Shown here one piece after another: positions 1 to 5,611 of a DNA stretch of 6,687 nucleotides. The position numbers were made by a program, and so were the translations under genes. How positions within the stretch are numbered: the first letter of the stretch is position 1; every line of letters begins with the position of its first letter. A model generated the notes under the pieces. It was not told the DNA's origin. It saw only the letters and a list, made by a program, of their open reading frames with translations, and did not search any database. This DNA comes from an uncultured Agathobacter sp. (GTDB lineage: Bacteria; Bacillota; Clostridia; Lachnospirales; Lachnospiraceae): contig CAKRKX010000112.1 of NCBI GenBank assembly GCA_934358675.1, positions 1 through 6,687 of the forward strand. The letters run 5' to 3'.

Positions 1-1
1 G

Positions 2-235
2 GTAACAACCGACTTCCCTGTTACCTGCCAGTTAGAGAAGGCAAAGCCGGTACTTAAGACATTACCGGGATGGAAATGTGACATCCGCGGAATCAAGAAG
101 TACGAGGATCTTCCGGAGAACTGCCGCAAGTATATTGAATTTATCGAGAGTGAGATTGGATATCCGATCACAATGGTATCCAACGGACCGGGACGTGACG
201 ATATTATCTATCGTGAGTCTCCGTTATCCAAATAA
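2..235 (+). CDS. purA: Adenylosuccinate synthase, C-terminal fragment (5' end outside window)
   Basis: This is the last 77 codons plus TAA of adenylosuccinate synthase, read in frame from base 2. The enzyme joins IMP and aspartate using GTP to make adenylosuccinate, the first committed step from IMP to AMP, in the cytoplasm. The fragment carries the family's C-terminal signature: LPGWKCDIRGIKKYEDLPEN, then a helix with YIEFIE, then the closing PITMVSNGPGRDDII. That closing motif corresponds to the 'GVPI..IS.GPDR' end of the enzyme in other bacteria. The IMP-binding and GTP-binding N-terminal parts lie upstream of the window and cannot be checked. The gene is followed at once by an intrinsic terminator, so it ends its transcription unit and is not cotranscribed with the ABC operon. 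Identification is from recognised family motifs and is quite secure despite the short length. Confidence 0.93.
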   Translation, partial: VTTDFPVTCQLEKAKPVLKTLPGWKCDIRGIKKYEDLPENCRKYIEFIESEIGYPITMVSNGPGRDDIIYRESPLSK

Positions 236-247
236 AGTGACTGAAGG

Positions 248-283
248 ACTCCTTCACTGCGAATGCAGTGGAGGAGTTTTTTT
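248..283 (+). terminator. Intrinsic terminator after purA
   Basis: ACTCCTTCACTGC (248-260) pairs with GCAGTGGAGGAGT (265-277) around a GAAT tetraloop. This gives a 13-bp stem with a single T-G wobble. It is followed by a run of T residues through 283. It begins 12 bases after the purA stop codon and is a textbook Rho-independent terminator. Confidence 0.93.
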
Positions 284-310
284 CACAGAAAAAACACAAA
301 ATGACCATAA

Positions 311-340
311 TTTACACATGAGATAAGCATAGACTATACC
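311..340 (+). promoter_or_regulatory. Candidate sigma-A promoter of the ABC operon
   Basis: TTTACA (311-316) and TATACC (335-340) are separated by 18 bases. They lie between the purA terminator and the first ABC gene, which needs its own promoter because of that terminator. The -10 match is only moderate. A TATAAA at 342-347 lies nearby but has no -35 at good spacing. The existence of a promoter in 284-390 is well supported; this exact placement is tentative. Confidence 0.4.
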
Positions 341-386
341 GTATAAAGTGCCAAAGCCTTATGCGGGTTAAGACACGAATCAGAAG

Positions 387-393
387 AAGGAGG
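387..393 (+). promoter_or_regulatory. Ribosome binding site fixing the TTG start of the ABC ATPase
   Basis: AAGGAGG (387-393) is a near-perfect Shine-Dalgarno sequence. Eight bases separate it from TTG at 402-404. No ATG or GTG lies in frame nearby, and the protein from TTG begins exactly where ABC ATPases of this class begin (IEIDNLVKKYG). This supports a non-AUG start. Confidence 0.85.
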
Positions 394-401
394 TTTTCAC
401 A

Positions 402-1337
402 TTGATTGAGATTGACAACCTTGTGAAAAAATACGGTGAGCACGTAGCGGTAGATCATCTGTCACTTACGGTGGAACCGGGCAGGATTTACGGATTTCTC
501 GGACCGAACGGCGCGGGAAAATCCACAACCATGAATATAATTACCGGATATCTCGGGGCAACGAGCGGAACGGTGACGATCAACGGACACGACATTTTCA
601 AGGAGCCGGAGGAGGCGAAGAAGTGTGTCGGTTATCTTCCGGAGATCCCGCCTTTGTACACGGACATGACGGTACTGGAGTATCTGAATTTTGTCGCTGA
701 GTTAAAGAAGCTGCAGAAGAGTCTGCGTAAGCGTTATGTGGAAGAAGCGATGGAGACGACAGGAATTCTCGATGTCAAGAATCGTATGATCCGCAACCTG
801 TCGAAAGGTTATCGCCAGAGAGTCGGTTTCGCACAGGCCATCCTCGGTTATCCGGAGATCATTATCCTCGATGAGCCGACGGTCGGACTTGATCCGAAGC
901 AGATCATTGAGATCCGTGATCTGATCAAAAAACTGGGTGAAAAGCATACGGTAATCTTAAGTTCCCACATCCTGACGGAGATCAGTGCGGTCTGTGATCA
1001 TGTATTTATTATTTCAAAAGGCAAGCTGGTGGCAAGTGATTCCACAGAGAATCTGCTGGATCAGATGTCCGGCGCACAGGAGATCGAGCTGATCGTGCGG
1101 AGTGAGGCAGACCGTGCAAAGTCCCTTCTGGAAGAAATCGAATATGTGGAGAATGTACAGTTACAGGATGCGCAGGAGGGGAAAATACTCGTCCGCGCGA
1201 AGACGGGAACGGATGTCAGGGAGGATGTGTTCCGGCAGATGGCGGAGAATCATATTCCGGTGCTTGAGATGCGTACCGTAACAAAATCTCTGGAGGACGT
1301 ATTCCTTCAGATTACGCAGGAAGGAGGCAATCAGTAA
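402..1337 (+). CDS. ABC transporter ATP-binding protein (GldA-like, ABC-2 export class)
   Basis: A 311-residue cytoplasmic ATPase that should power the permease encoded next. Visible motifs: Walker A GPNGAGKST at residues 34-42; a Q-loop region around 77-90 (VGYLPEIPPLYTDMT) with Glu where classical proteins have Gln, as is common in this subfamily; ABC signature LSKGYRQR at 133-140; Walker B IIILDEPT at 153-160 with the catalytic Glu; D-loop GLDP at 162-165; and the H-loop histidine in SSHI at 187-190. All catalytic elements are intact. About 95 residues after the nucleotide-binding domain form a C-terminal extension typical of COG1131 ATPases that pair with ABC-2 permeases. The start is TTG, chosen from the AAGGAGG eight bases upstream. 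The stop overlaps the next ATG by one base (TAATG), so translation is likely coupled. The ATPase call is certain; the Gld-like assignment comes from the neighbours; the substrate is unknown. Confidence 0.95.
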   Translation: MIEIDNLVKKYGEHVAVDHLSLTVEPGRIYGFLGPNGAGKSTTMNIITGYLGATSGTVTINGHDIFKEPEEAKKCVGYLPEIPPLYTDMTVLEYLNFVAELKKLQKSLRKRYVEEAMETTGILDVKNRMIRNLSKGYRQRVGFAQAILGYPEIIILDEPTVGLDPKQIIEIRDLIKKLGEKHTVILSSHILTEISAVCDHVFIISKGKLVASDSTENLLDQMSGAQEIELIVRSEADRAKSLLEEIEYVENVQLQDAQEGKILVRAKTGTDVREDVFRQMAENHIPVLEMRTVTKSLEDVFLQITQEGGNQ

Positions 1338-3526
1338 TGCTTGCAATTTTTAAGAGAGAGTTTAAAGCCTACTTCCAGAGTGTGATCGGCTGGCTTTTTG
1401 TCGCTGCACTGCTTGCGGTATACGGCTTATATTTCTACGTGTATAACCTGATGCAGGGTAATCCGTACATTTATTACAGCTTAAGTGCGATCACATTTAT
1501 CCTGCTGATCGCGGTGCCGATCCTTACGATGCGAAGCTTCGCAGAGGACCGTAAAAACAAGACGGATCAGTTGACACTGACCGCACCGGTATCCATCGGC
1601 AAAGTCGTGCTTGGCAAGTATCTTGCGATGGTTGCGGTATTTACGATCGATATTGCGGTCTATGCGGTGACACCGCTCATTCTCCGTGCATTCGGAACCG
1701 TGCCGATGGGCGAAAGCTATATTTCAATCCTCGCGTTCTGGCTGTACGGATGCACCTGCATCGCGGTCGGTATGTTTATCTCGGCGCTGACCGAGAGTCA
1801 GGTGATCGCGGCGGTTCTTACGTTTGCGGCGCTTTTTATCAGTTATATGATGGGCGGAATTACAAACCTCATCTCATCGAGCGGAAATGTGCTTACGACA
1901 GTGATGAAAGCATTTGATCTGTATGAGCCGTTTGATAAGTTTTCCGGCGGAAGTCTGGATATTACCGCGATCGTATACTATGTAACGGCGATCGCAATCT
2001 TGAATTTTCTGACAGTGCAGTCGATTCAGAAGCGCCGTTGGAGCATTAGCAGGAAGACATTTTCGACCAGTGTTTTCTCGGTATCGTTTATCGCAGTGGC
2101 GATGGCTTTGACCGTTGTGGTCAATCTGGTCGTCGGCGCATTGCCGAGCAAAGTTACGGCGATCGATTGTTCTTATTCGAAGCTTTACTCGATCACCAGC
2201 GATACGAAGAAAGCAATGAAAAAGCTTTCCGATGATGTTACGGTCTATGTTTTGTCTTCCGAGGCGAAGAAGGACGCGCAGATCGACAAGGTGCTCAAAC
2301 GGTACGAGGATCTGTCCAACCATATCAGCGTGGAGTATGTCAATCCATCGACAAAACCTTATTTCTATCAGGATTACACGGATACCGCGCCGGCACAGAA
2401 CAGCCTGATCGTTGTGAGCGGCAAACATTCGAAGGTCGTTGATTACTATGATATCTATCATTATGAATCCAACATGGATTATTCCACCTATTCGTATTCG
2501 AATGATCTGGTCGGCTTTGATGCGGAGGGACAGCTTACTTCCGCGATCGAGTATGTGACGATGGAGGCGGATGAACTTCCGGTCGTATATCAGATTACGG
2601 GGCACGATGAAGGCACACTCGGAAGTGATTTCCAGTCAGCCGTGGAAAAAGCGAACATGTCGCTTTCGAGCATTGAACTGCTCAACGAGGAGAGCGTTCC
2701 GGATGACGCATCGGCGATCATCATCAATGCACCGCAGAAGGATTTCAATGAGGCGGATGCCAAGAAAGTGATTGATTATCTGCAGGCGGGCGGCAAGGCG
2801 ATCATCATCGGATCCTACACAGATGCGGATCTGCCGAATTTTGATTCCATCCTGGAGGCGTACAATGTGCAGTTTACCAAGGGAGTGATCTCGGAGAATG
2901 ACGCGCAGCACTACTATAAGATGGGCGGACCGTTCTATCTGCTTCCGGAGGTAAACAGCAGCGATTACACGACAAATATTGGTGGAAATTACATCTATGT
3001 TCCGGCAACACTCGGCATCACGTATCCGGACAGCAGTACGGAAGAAGCGGATGACGGCAGCGAGGAAGATACTGAGGACAGCAGCGAAGATAATAAGGTG
3101 ACCTATACTTCCCTGATTGATACGACGGAGCAGTCGGTCGCTAAAAATAATCCGAATGATATGAGCGATTACGGACTTGAGGACGGCGATGATAAAGGAC
3201 CGTTCTGCATCGGACTTGCGGTGGAGCAGACCACAGAGGACGACAATACAACGCAGCTTGTTGTATTCGGAAGCCCGTACATCTTCAGTGATGATGCGAG
3301 CCAGCTGACATCCAACAACACAACGCTTTTTGACGATGTGACAACGAAACTGGTCGGCGAGACAAAACTCGCGGCAAGTGTGATCCCGGAGAAGTCATAT
3401 ACATTGAGCAATTTGACGGTATCTGCGATCTATACGATCATACTGGGACTTTTGTTTACAATCCTGATTCCGATCGTTCTGATCGTTTGCGGTATTGTGA
3501 TTTTCGTAGTAAGGAGAAAGAAATAA
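1337..3526 (+). CDS. ABC-2 permease fused to GldG-like auxiliary domain (GldF-GldG fusion)
   Basis: A 729-residue membrane protein in two parts. Residues 1-235 look like an ABC-2 permease of the GldF type: LAIFKREFKAYFQSVIGWLF at the start, then hydrophobic segments near 16-37, 50-67, 95-117, 130-150, 155-180 and 210-228, with the typical SFAEDRKNKTDQLTLTAP loop at 67-84. After a basic linker (QKRRWSISRK, 231-240) a seventh helix (about 245-270) leads into a roughly 420-residue extracytoplasmic region resembling GldG/ABC_transp_aux proteins (KLYSITSDTKKAMKKL, VTVYVLSS, YVNPS, and a GHDEGTLG segment near 422). An acidic low-complexity stretch lies at about 565-586. A last helix (about 695-725) ends in VVRRKK. 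In the Bacteroidetes gliding system GldF and GldG are separate proteins; here they are one chain. AGGAGG lies nine bases before the ATG, inside the ATPase gene. Domain calls are from recognition; the transported substrate is not known. Confidence 0.88.
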   Translation: MLAIFKREFKAYFQSVIGWLFVAALLAVYGLYFYVYNLMQGNPYIYYSLSAITFILLIAVPILTMRSFAEDRKNKTDQLTLTAPVSIGKVVLGKYLAMVAVFTIDIAVYAVTPLILRAFGTVPMGESYISILAFWLYGCTCIAVGMFISALTESQVIAAVLTFAALFISYMMGGITNLISSSGNVLTTVMKAFDLYEPFDKFSGGSLDITAIVYYVTAIAILNFLTVQSIQKRRWSISRKTFSTSVFSVSFIAVAMALTVVVNLVVGALPSKVTAIDCSYSKLYSITSDTKKAMKKLSDDVTVYVLSSEAKKDAQIDKVLKRYEDLSNHISVEYVNPSTKPYFYQDYTDTAPAQNSLIVVSGKHSKVVDYYDIYHYESNMDYSTYSYSNDLVGFDAEGQLTSAIEYVTMEADELPVVYQITGHDEGTLGSDFQSAVEKANMSLSSIELLNEESVPDDASAIIINAPQKDFNEADAKKVIDYLQAGGKAIIIGSYTDADLPNFDSILEAYNVQFTKGVISENDAQHYYKMGGPFYLLPEVNSSDYTTNIGGNYIYVPATLGITYPDSSTEEADDGSEEDTEDSSEDNKVTYTSLIDTTEQSVAKNNPNDMSDYGLEDGDDKGPFCIGLAVEQTTEDDNTTQLVVFGSPYIFSDDASQLTSNNTTLFDDVTTKLVGETKLAASVIPEKSYTLSNLTVSAIYTIILGLLFTILIPIVLIVCGIVIFVVRRKK

Positions 3527-4098
3527 TGAAAAAGCAGAAAATACAGATGCTTGTCATTGTTGTGATCCTTCTGCTTTGCGTCGTGGCGTACTTCGTTGCG
3601 ACGCAATACACAAAGAAGCAGGAACAGCGAGACAAGGACAGTGAGACACAGGGACAGGTAAATCTGACGATTGCGGATCCGGATGAGGTGGATGCATTCT
3701 CTTATATTGCCGATGATACGACATATTCTTACACAAAGAGCGGGGATACATGGACCTGTGAGAACGATACTTCTCTTAAGATGGATGCAGACAGCATTGC
3801 TTCTCTTCTTGATAATTTTAAGAAGGTTACAGCTGCGGAGGCAATCGCGGATTATGATTCGATTTCTGATTACGGACTCGATCAGCCGCAGAATATCATT
3901 ACGGTGACCTGCGGGGATGAGACAACAACGATCGATATCGGCGATTACAATGAAATGCTTCAGGAATATTATGTTAAAGTGAGCGGAGACGACAAGATTT
4001 ATCTTGTGGATTCCACGCTTAAGGATGCGTTCTCCAAGACACCGGATTCGATGGTGCAGCAGGAGGAGAGTACCGAGACGGAAACCGCTGAAAATTAG
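3526..4098 (+). CDS. Membrane-anchored DUF4340-like protein of the ABC operon
   Basis: A 190-residue protein with a short basic N-terminus (MKKQKIQ) and one hydrophobic helix at about 8-26. A charged linker (KKQEQRDKDSE) and an extracytoplasmic part follow. The segment YGLDQPQNIITVTCGDETTTIDIGD (116-140), continuing through YYVKVSGDDKIYLVDSTLKDAF, is the pattern of DUF4340, a family found beside GldG-like proteins. The tail is rich in Glu and Thr. The start is the ATG at 3526, not an in-frame ATG 39 bases earlier: AAGGAG (3511-3516) lies nine bases upstream, the TAATG overlap matches the previous junction, and this start puts the membrane helix at the N-terminus. It probably works outside the membrane with the fused permease. 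Its biochemical role is unknown. At 190 residues it is shorter than many DUF4340 proteins and may hold only one repeat of the fold. Confidence 0.83.
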   Translation: MKKQKIQMLVIVVILLLCVVAYFVATQYTKKQEQRDKDSETQGQVNLTIADPDEVDAFSYIADDTTYSYTKSGDTWTCENDTSLKMDADSIASLLDNFKKVTAAEAIADYDSISDYGLDQPQNIITVTCGDETTTIDIGDYNEMLQEYYVKVSGDDKIYLVDSTLKDAFSKTPDSMVQQEESTETETAEN

Positions 4099-4109
4099 GG
4101 TTGTAGTAG

Positions 4110-4186
4110 ACAATAAAAATTGACGCGCGGTGTTATTTTACAGGTAAGTGTAAGATTTCACCGCGCGTAATTTATTGTTATTTTTT
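4110..4186. terminator. Bidirectional intrinsic terminator between converging genes
   Basis: ACGCGCGGTG (4123-4132) pairs perfectly with CACCGCGCGT (4159-4168). The stem extends outward through AT-rich arms (4110-4121 with 4169-4178, with a small bulge). Inside the 26-base loop, TTACA (4138-4142) and TGTAA (4149-4153) form a second small stem. Forward transcripts meet a T run at 4181-4186. Reverse transcripts meet a T-rich run complementary to 4115-4119. It starts 12 bases after the DUF4340-like gene and overlaps the stop codon of the minus-strand gene, so it probably ends both units. Confidence 0.85.
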
Positions 4187-4447
4187 GGGGGACAGATCTG
4201 CTTTATCTTTGAGAGAAGCATGATCCGTCATCTCATCCATCTGATCCTTGGCATTCTTTTTGATCAGTTTGTAGATAAAAGAGTATGCCCAAAGCAGCAC
4301 CGGTATAATGACGGTTGCCATAATGGATGCCTGAAACAGACGCATCGTTTCGGTACGGTCGATGATCGCACAGATTAGAGTGCTCAGGTATAAGAGAACA
4401 AGAAATACAATGCCGATGACGGCAAGGATCTGTTTTACTTTCTTCAT
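4178..4447 (-). CDS. Small two-helix membrane protein, function unknown
   Basis: An 89-residue protein that I do not recognise as a named family. It has a basic N-terminus (MKKVKQ), a first hydrophobic helix at about 8-31 (ILAVIGIVFLVLLYLSTLIC), a short charged turn (IDRTETMR), and a second helix at about 43-65. It ends in a charged cytoplasm-like tail (KKNAKDQMDEMTDH through LSPKK). The start is the ATG at 4447, not one 18 bases further up: GGGAGG (4455-4460) lies seven bases before it, and the upstream ATG would fall in front of that ribosome binding site. A strong promoter lies about 75 bases upstream, and the gene converges on the ABC operon, sharing its terminator. Start signal, promoter and coherent membrane topology argue that it is real. 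No function can be assigned. Confidence 0.78.
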   Translation of the reverse strand: MKKVKQILAVIGIVFLVLLYLSTLICAIIDRTETMRLFQASIMATVIIPVLLWAYSFIYKLIKKNAKDQMDEMTDHASLKDKADLSPKK

Positions 4448-4461
4448 AGAATTTCCTCCCT

Positions 4462-4492
4462 GCAATTACAAAATAAAAGGATAGGTAATTGC
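4462..4492 (-). promoter_or_regulatory. Hairpin in the 5' leader, touching the ribosome binding site
   Basis: GCAATTAC (4462-4469) and GTAATTGC (4485-4492) form a perfect 8-bp inverted repeat with a 15-base loop. In the minus-strand mRNA this stem ends directly before the AGGGAGG ribosome binding site of the small membrane protein. It could affect translation or mRNA stability. The pairing is seen directly; a regulatory role is inference, since an 8-bp AT-rich repeat can occur by chance. Confidence 0.4.
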
Positions 4493-4523
4493 GCTGTTTA
4501 TAAATTTATGGACTAATAATAGA

Positions 4524-4552
4524 ATAATAGCGGAAGATGCGGGAAACGTCAA
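4524..4552 (-). promoter_or_regulatory. Sigma-A promoter of the small membrane protein gene
   Basis: Read on the minus strand: TTGACG (4552-4547), a 17-base spacer, then TATTAT (4529-4524). Both hexamers match the housekeeping consensus in five of six positions at ideal spacing. Transcription should begin near 4517, leaving a leader of about 70 bases that contains the hairpin at 4462-4492. Confidence 0.82.
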
Positions 4553-4733
4553 CCGGTGAAAAAATCAATTAAAACCGGACAAAATTCAATCAGATCTGAT
4601 ATATGTTTCGATTTGACAAATCCATTTAAGCGAGAGTTTCATACGCTGCAATACCATGAGTTTTAAAATTAATACAGAATTTTGAGGGGACATAAGGTCA
4701 AGTTGGAGTTCTCAAAAGAGAAATAAAAATGTA
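4553..4733. other. Non-coding AT-rich spacer with two short dyads
   Basis: Together with the flanking leaders this forms a gap of about 360 bases between the minus-strand gene and the antitoxin. I see no credible gene: short ATG-led frames here have no ribosome binding site. Two dyads stand out: ATCAGATCTGAT (4589-4600), a perfect 12-base palindrome, and GATTTG-A-CAAATC (4610-4622), a 13-base dyad containing TTGACA. They start 21 bases apart, centre to centre about two helical turns. They may be protein-binding sites or chance. No terminator or RNA gene is evident. Confidence 0.5.
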
Positions 4734-4762
4734 TTGCTATTGTGCGCACAAATCGGTATAAT
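4734..4762 (+). promoter_or_regulatory. Promoter of the toxin-antitoxin operon
   Basis: TTGCTA (4734-4739), a 17-base spacer and a perfect TATAAT (4757-4762). Transcription should start near 4769, giving a leader of about 40 bases before the antitoxin ATG. The spacer holds the palindromic operator described separately. Confidence 0.88.
4740..4751. promoter_or_regulatory. Palindromic operator, likely antitoxin binding site
   Basis: TTGTGCGCACAA is a perfect 12-base palindrome placed between the -35 and -10 of the toxin-antitoxin promoter. RelB/DinJ antitoxins have ribbon-helix-helix DNA-binding N-termini and usually repress their own operon with the toxin as co-repressor. A dyad at this position would block RNA polymerase. 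The palindrome and its position are observed; its use by this antitoxin is inferred. Confidence 0.75.
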
Positions 4763-4809
4763 ATAGCTAGAAAAGGAAACACTAAGATTTTTGAAAGGAG
4801 TGTTACATT

Positions 4810-5118
4810 ATGGCAACAAAATCAGCTAATTTGTACGCAAGAATAGAGCCGGATGTGAAAGAACAGGCAGAAAGCATCTTGTCAGCACTTGGTATTCCGG
4901 CATCCAATGCGATTAATATGTTCTATAAACAGATTATTTTAAGAAGGGGACTTCCTTTTGAAGTGAAGATACCTACGGCAAAACCTGTTAATGTGGCAGA
5001 ACTGACCGAAGCAGAATTAAATACGGAACTAGAGAAAGGATATGCGGATATGGTTGCAGGCAGAACAAAACCTGCAAGACAGGCATTTGCTGATATTCGC
5101 AAAGATTACGGTATATGA
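4810..5118 (+). CDS. RelB/DinJ-family antitoxin
   Basis: A 102-residue antitoxin that should neutralise the toxin encoded directly after it and repress their shared promoter. Residues 6-13 (ANLYARIE) fit the DNA-contacting beta strand of a ribbon-helix-helix fold. Helix 1 covers about 14-27 (PDVKEQAESILSAL) and helix 2 about 30-43 (PASNAINMFYKQII). This is followed by RRGLPFEVKIP, a sequence typical of the RelB/DinJ family. The C-terminal half (TEAELNTELEKGYADMVAGRTKPARQAF) should be the flexible toxin-wrapping part. GGAG (4797-4800) lies nine bases before the ATG. The gene has its own promoter and operator. Its stop overlaps the toxin start as ATGA. Length is slightly above the usual 80-95 residues of DinJ proteins. 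The family call is secure; which RelB subfamily it belongs to is not. Confidence 0.93.
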   Translation: MATKSANLYARIEPDVKEQAESILSALGIPASNAINMFYKQIILRRGLPFEVKIPTAKPVNVAELTEAELNTELEKGYADMVAGRTKPARQAFADIRKDYGI

Positions 5119-5444
5119 TTTATGAGGTAATTATCACCGATCAAGCCAATGCCGATTTAAGGGGAATATATGAGTATATTACTTTTGAATTGCTTTCGCC
5201 AGATAATGCAGCAGGACAGCTTGACAGGTTAGAGGAACACCTTTTAGGACTTGAGGAAGTTCCGGAAAAATACCGGCTTTATGGAAATGAGCCGTGGCAC
5301 AGCCGAGGGTTAAGAGTGATGCCAGTTGATAATTATCTGGTATTCTATATCCCGGATAAGGACACGGGTATCGTAACAGTTATTCGTGTTATGTATGAAG
5401 GTAGGAATGTCGAAAACCAGCTTAATAATCACACGGTAATATAA
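5115..5444 (+). CDS. RelE/ParE-superfamily toxin
   Basis: A 109-residue type II toxin. The fold pattern is visible: strand 1 (IYEVIITDQANADL), a helical hairpin at about 12-48 (ADLRGIYEYITFELL through LDRLEEHLLGLEEVP), then the beta sheet (GLRVMPVDNYLVFYI at 65-79 and GIVTVIRVMYEGRN at 85-98). Conserved basic and aromatic residues of the family are present: Arg64, Arg67, Arg91, Tyr94 and Arg97. The superfamily includes ribosome-dependent mRNA endonucleases (RelE) and gyrase poisons (ParE). The sequence alone does not settle which this is; the tyrosine and arginines near the C-terminus are compatible with RNase activity. There is no Shine-Dalgarno sequence before its ATG, which overlaps the antitoxin stop (ATGA), so translation probably depends on coupling to the antitoxin. 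A dedicated terminator follows. The gene appears intact. Confidence 0.92.
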   Translation: MIYEVIITDQANADLRGIYEYITFELLSPDNAAGQLDRLEEHLLGLEEVPEKYRLYGNEPWHSRGLRVMPVDNYLVFYIPDKDTGIVTVIRVMYEGRNVENQLNNHTVI

Positions 5445-5466
5445 AACAGAATAATTATAACAGCGT

Positions 5467-5504
5467 AAAGGCGTATGGGATGTAACCATTCCATGCGCTT
5501 TTTT
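5467..5504 (+). terminator. Intrinsic terminator of the toxin-antitoxin operon
   Basis: GCGTATGGGATG (5471-5482) pairs with CATTCCATGCGC (5487-5498) around a TAAC tetraloop. This is a 12-bp stem with two G-T wobbles, followed by TTTTTT (5499-5504). The AAAG at 5467-5470 can extend the stem into the T run. It begins 22 bases after the toxin stop codon. Confidence 0.9.
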
Positions 5505-5533
5505 GCGTGTAAAACGAAAAGGAGGATATCAAC

Positions 5534-5581
5534 ATGAGAAGGCAGGATATAAAGTTGCAACAGAAGTATAAAATATCTTGA
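5534..5581 (+). CDS. Possible 15-residue small ORF (remnant or leader peptide)
   Basis: ATG at 5534 is preceded by AAGGAGG ending eight bases upstream and opens a frame encoding MRRQDIKLQQKYKIS before TGA. The ribosome binding site is as good as those of the real genes here, which is why it is listed. I recognise no family. It lies after the toxin-antitoxin terminator, no promoter of its own is evident, and its stop codon overlaps the -35 element of the thiC promoter. It may be the stub of a decayed gene rather than an expressed peptide. Confidence 0.25.
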   Translation: MRRQDIKLQQKYKIS

Positions 5582-5606
5582 ACATAATGAAGTTTTTGTG
5601 TAAAAT
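5578..5606 (+). promoter_or_regulatory. Promoter of the TPP riboswitch-thiC unit
   Basis: TTGAAC (5578-5583), a 17-base spacer and TAAAAT (5601-5606). Transcription would start at about 5612-5614, exactly where the TPP aptamer begins, which supports the placement. Confidence 0.82.
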
Positions 5607-5611
5607 AGGAG

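Noticed and set aside
78..326. 82-codon plus-strand frame over the end of purA
   Set aside because: It is out of frame with the clear PurA C-terminus and passes through the terminator.
1874..2605. Long open frame (243 codons) on the minus strand inside the fused permease gene
   Set aside because: It lies fully antisense to a well-supported gene, its product is rich in Arg, Ile and His with no coherent domain, and it has no ribosome binding site or promoter. It is a shadow of the codon pattern of the real gene.
3430..4113. Open frame of 227 codons on the minus strand opposite the DUF4340-like gene
   Set aside because: It runs through the terminator hairpin and antisense to two supported genes, with no recognisable domain or start signal.
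4613..4642. Possible promoter starting with TTGACA
   Set aside because: No acceptable -10 hexamer is found 16-18 bases downstream on the plus strand. The TTGACA is better seen as part of a short dyad.
4654..4686. Nine-codon frame beginning ATGAGTTTTAAA in the spacer
   Set aside because: It has no ribosome binding site and is too short to distinguish from chance in AT-rich DNA.
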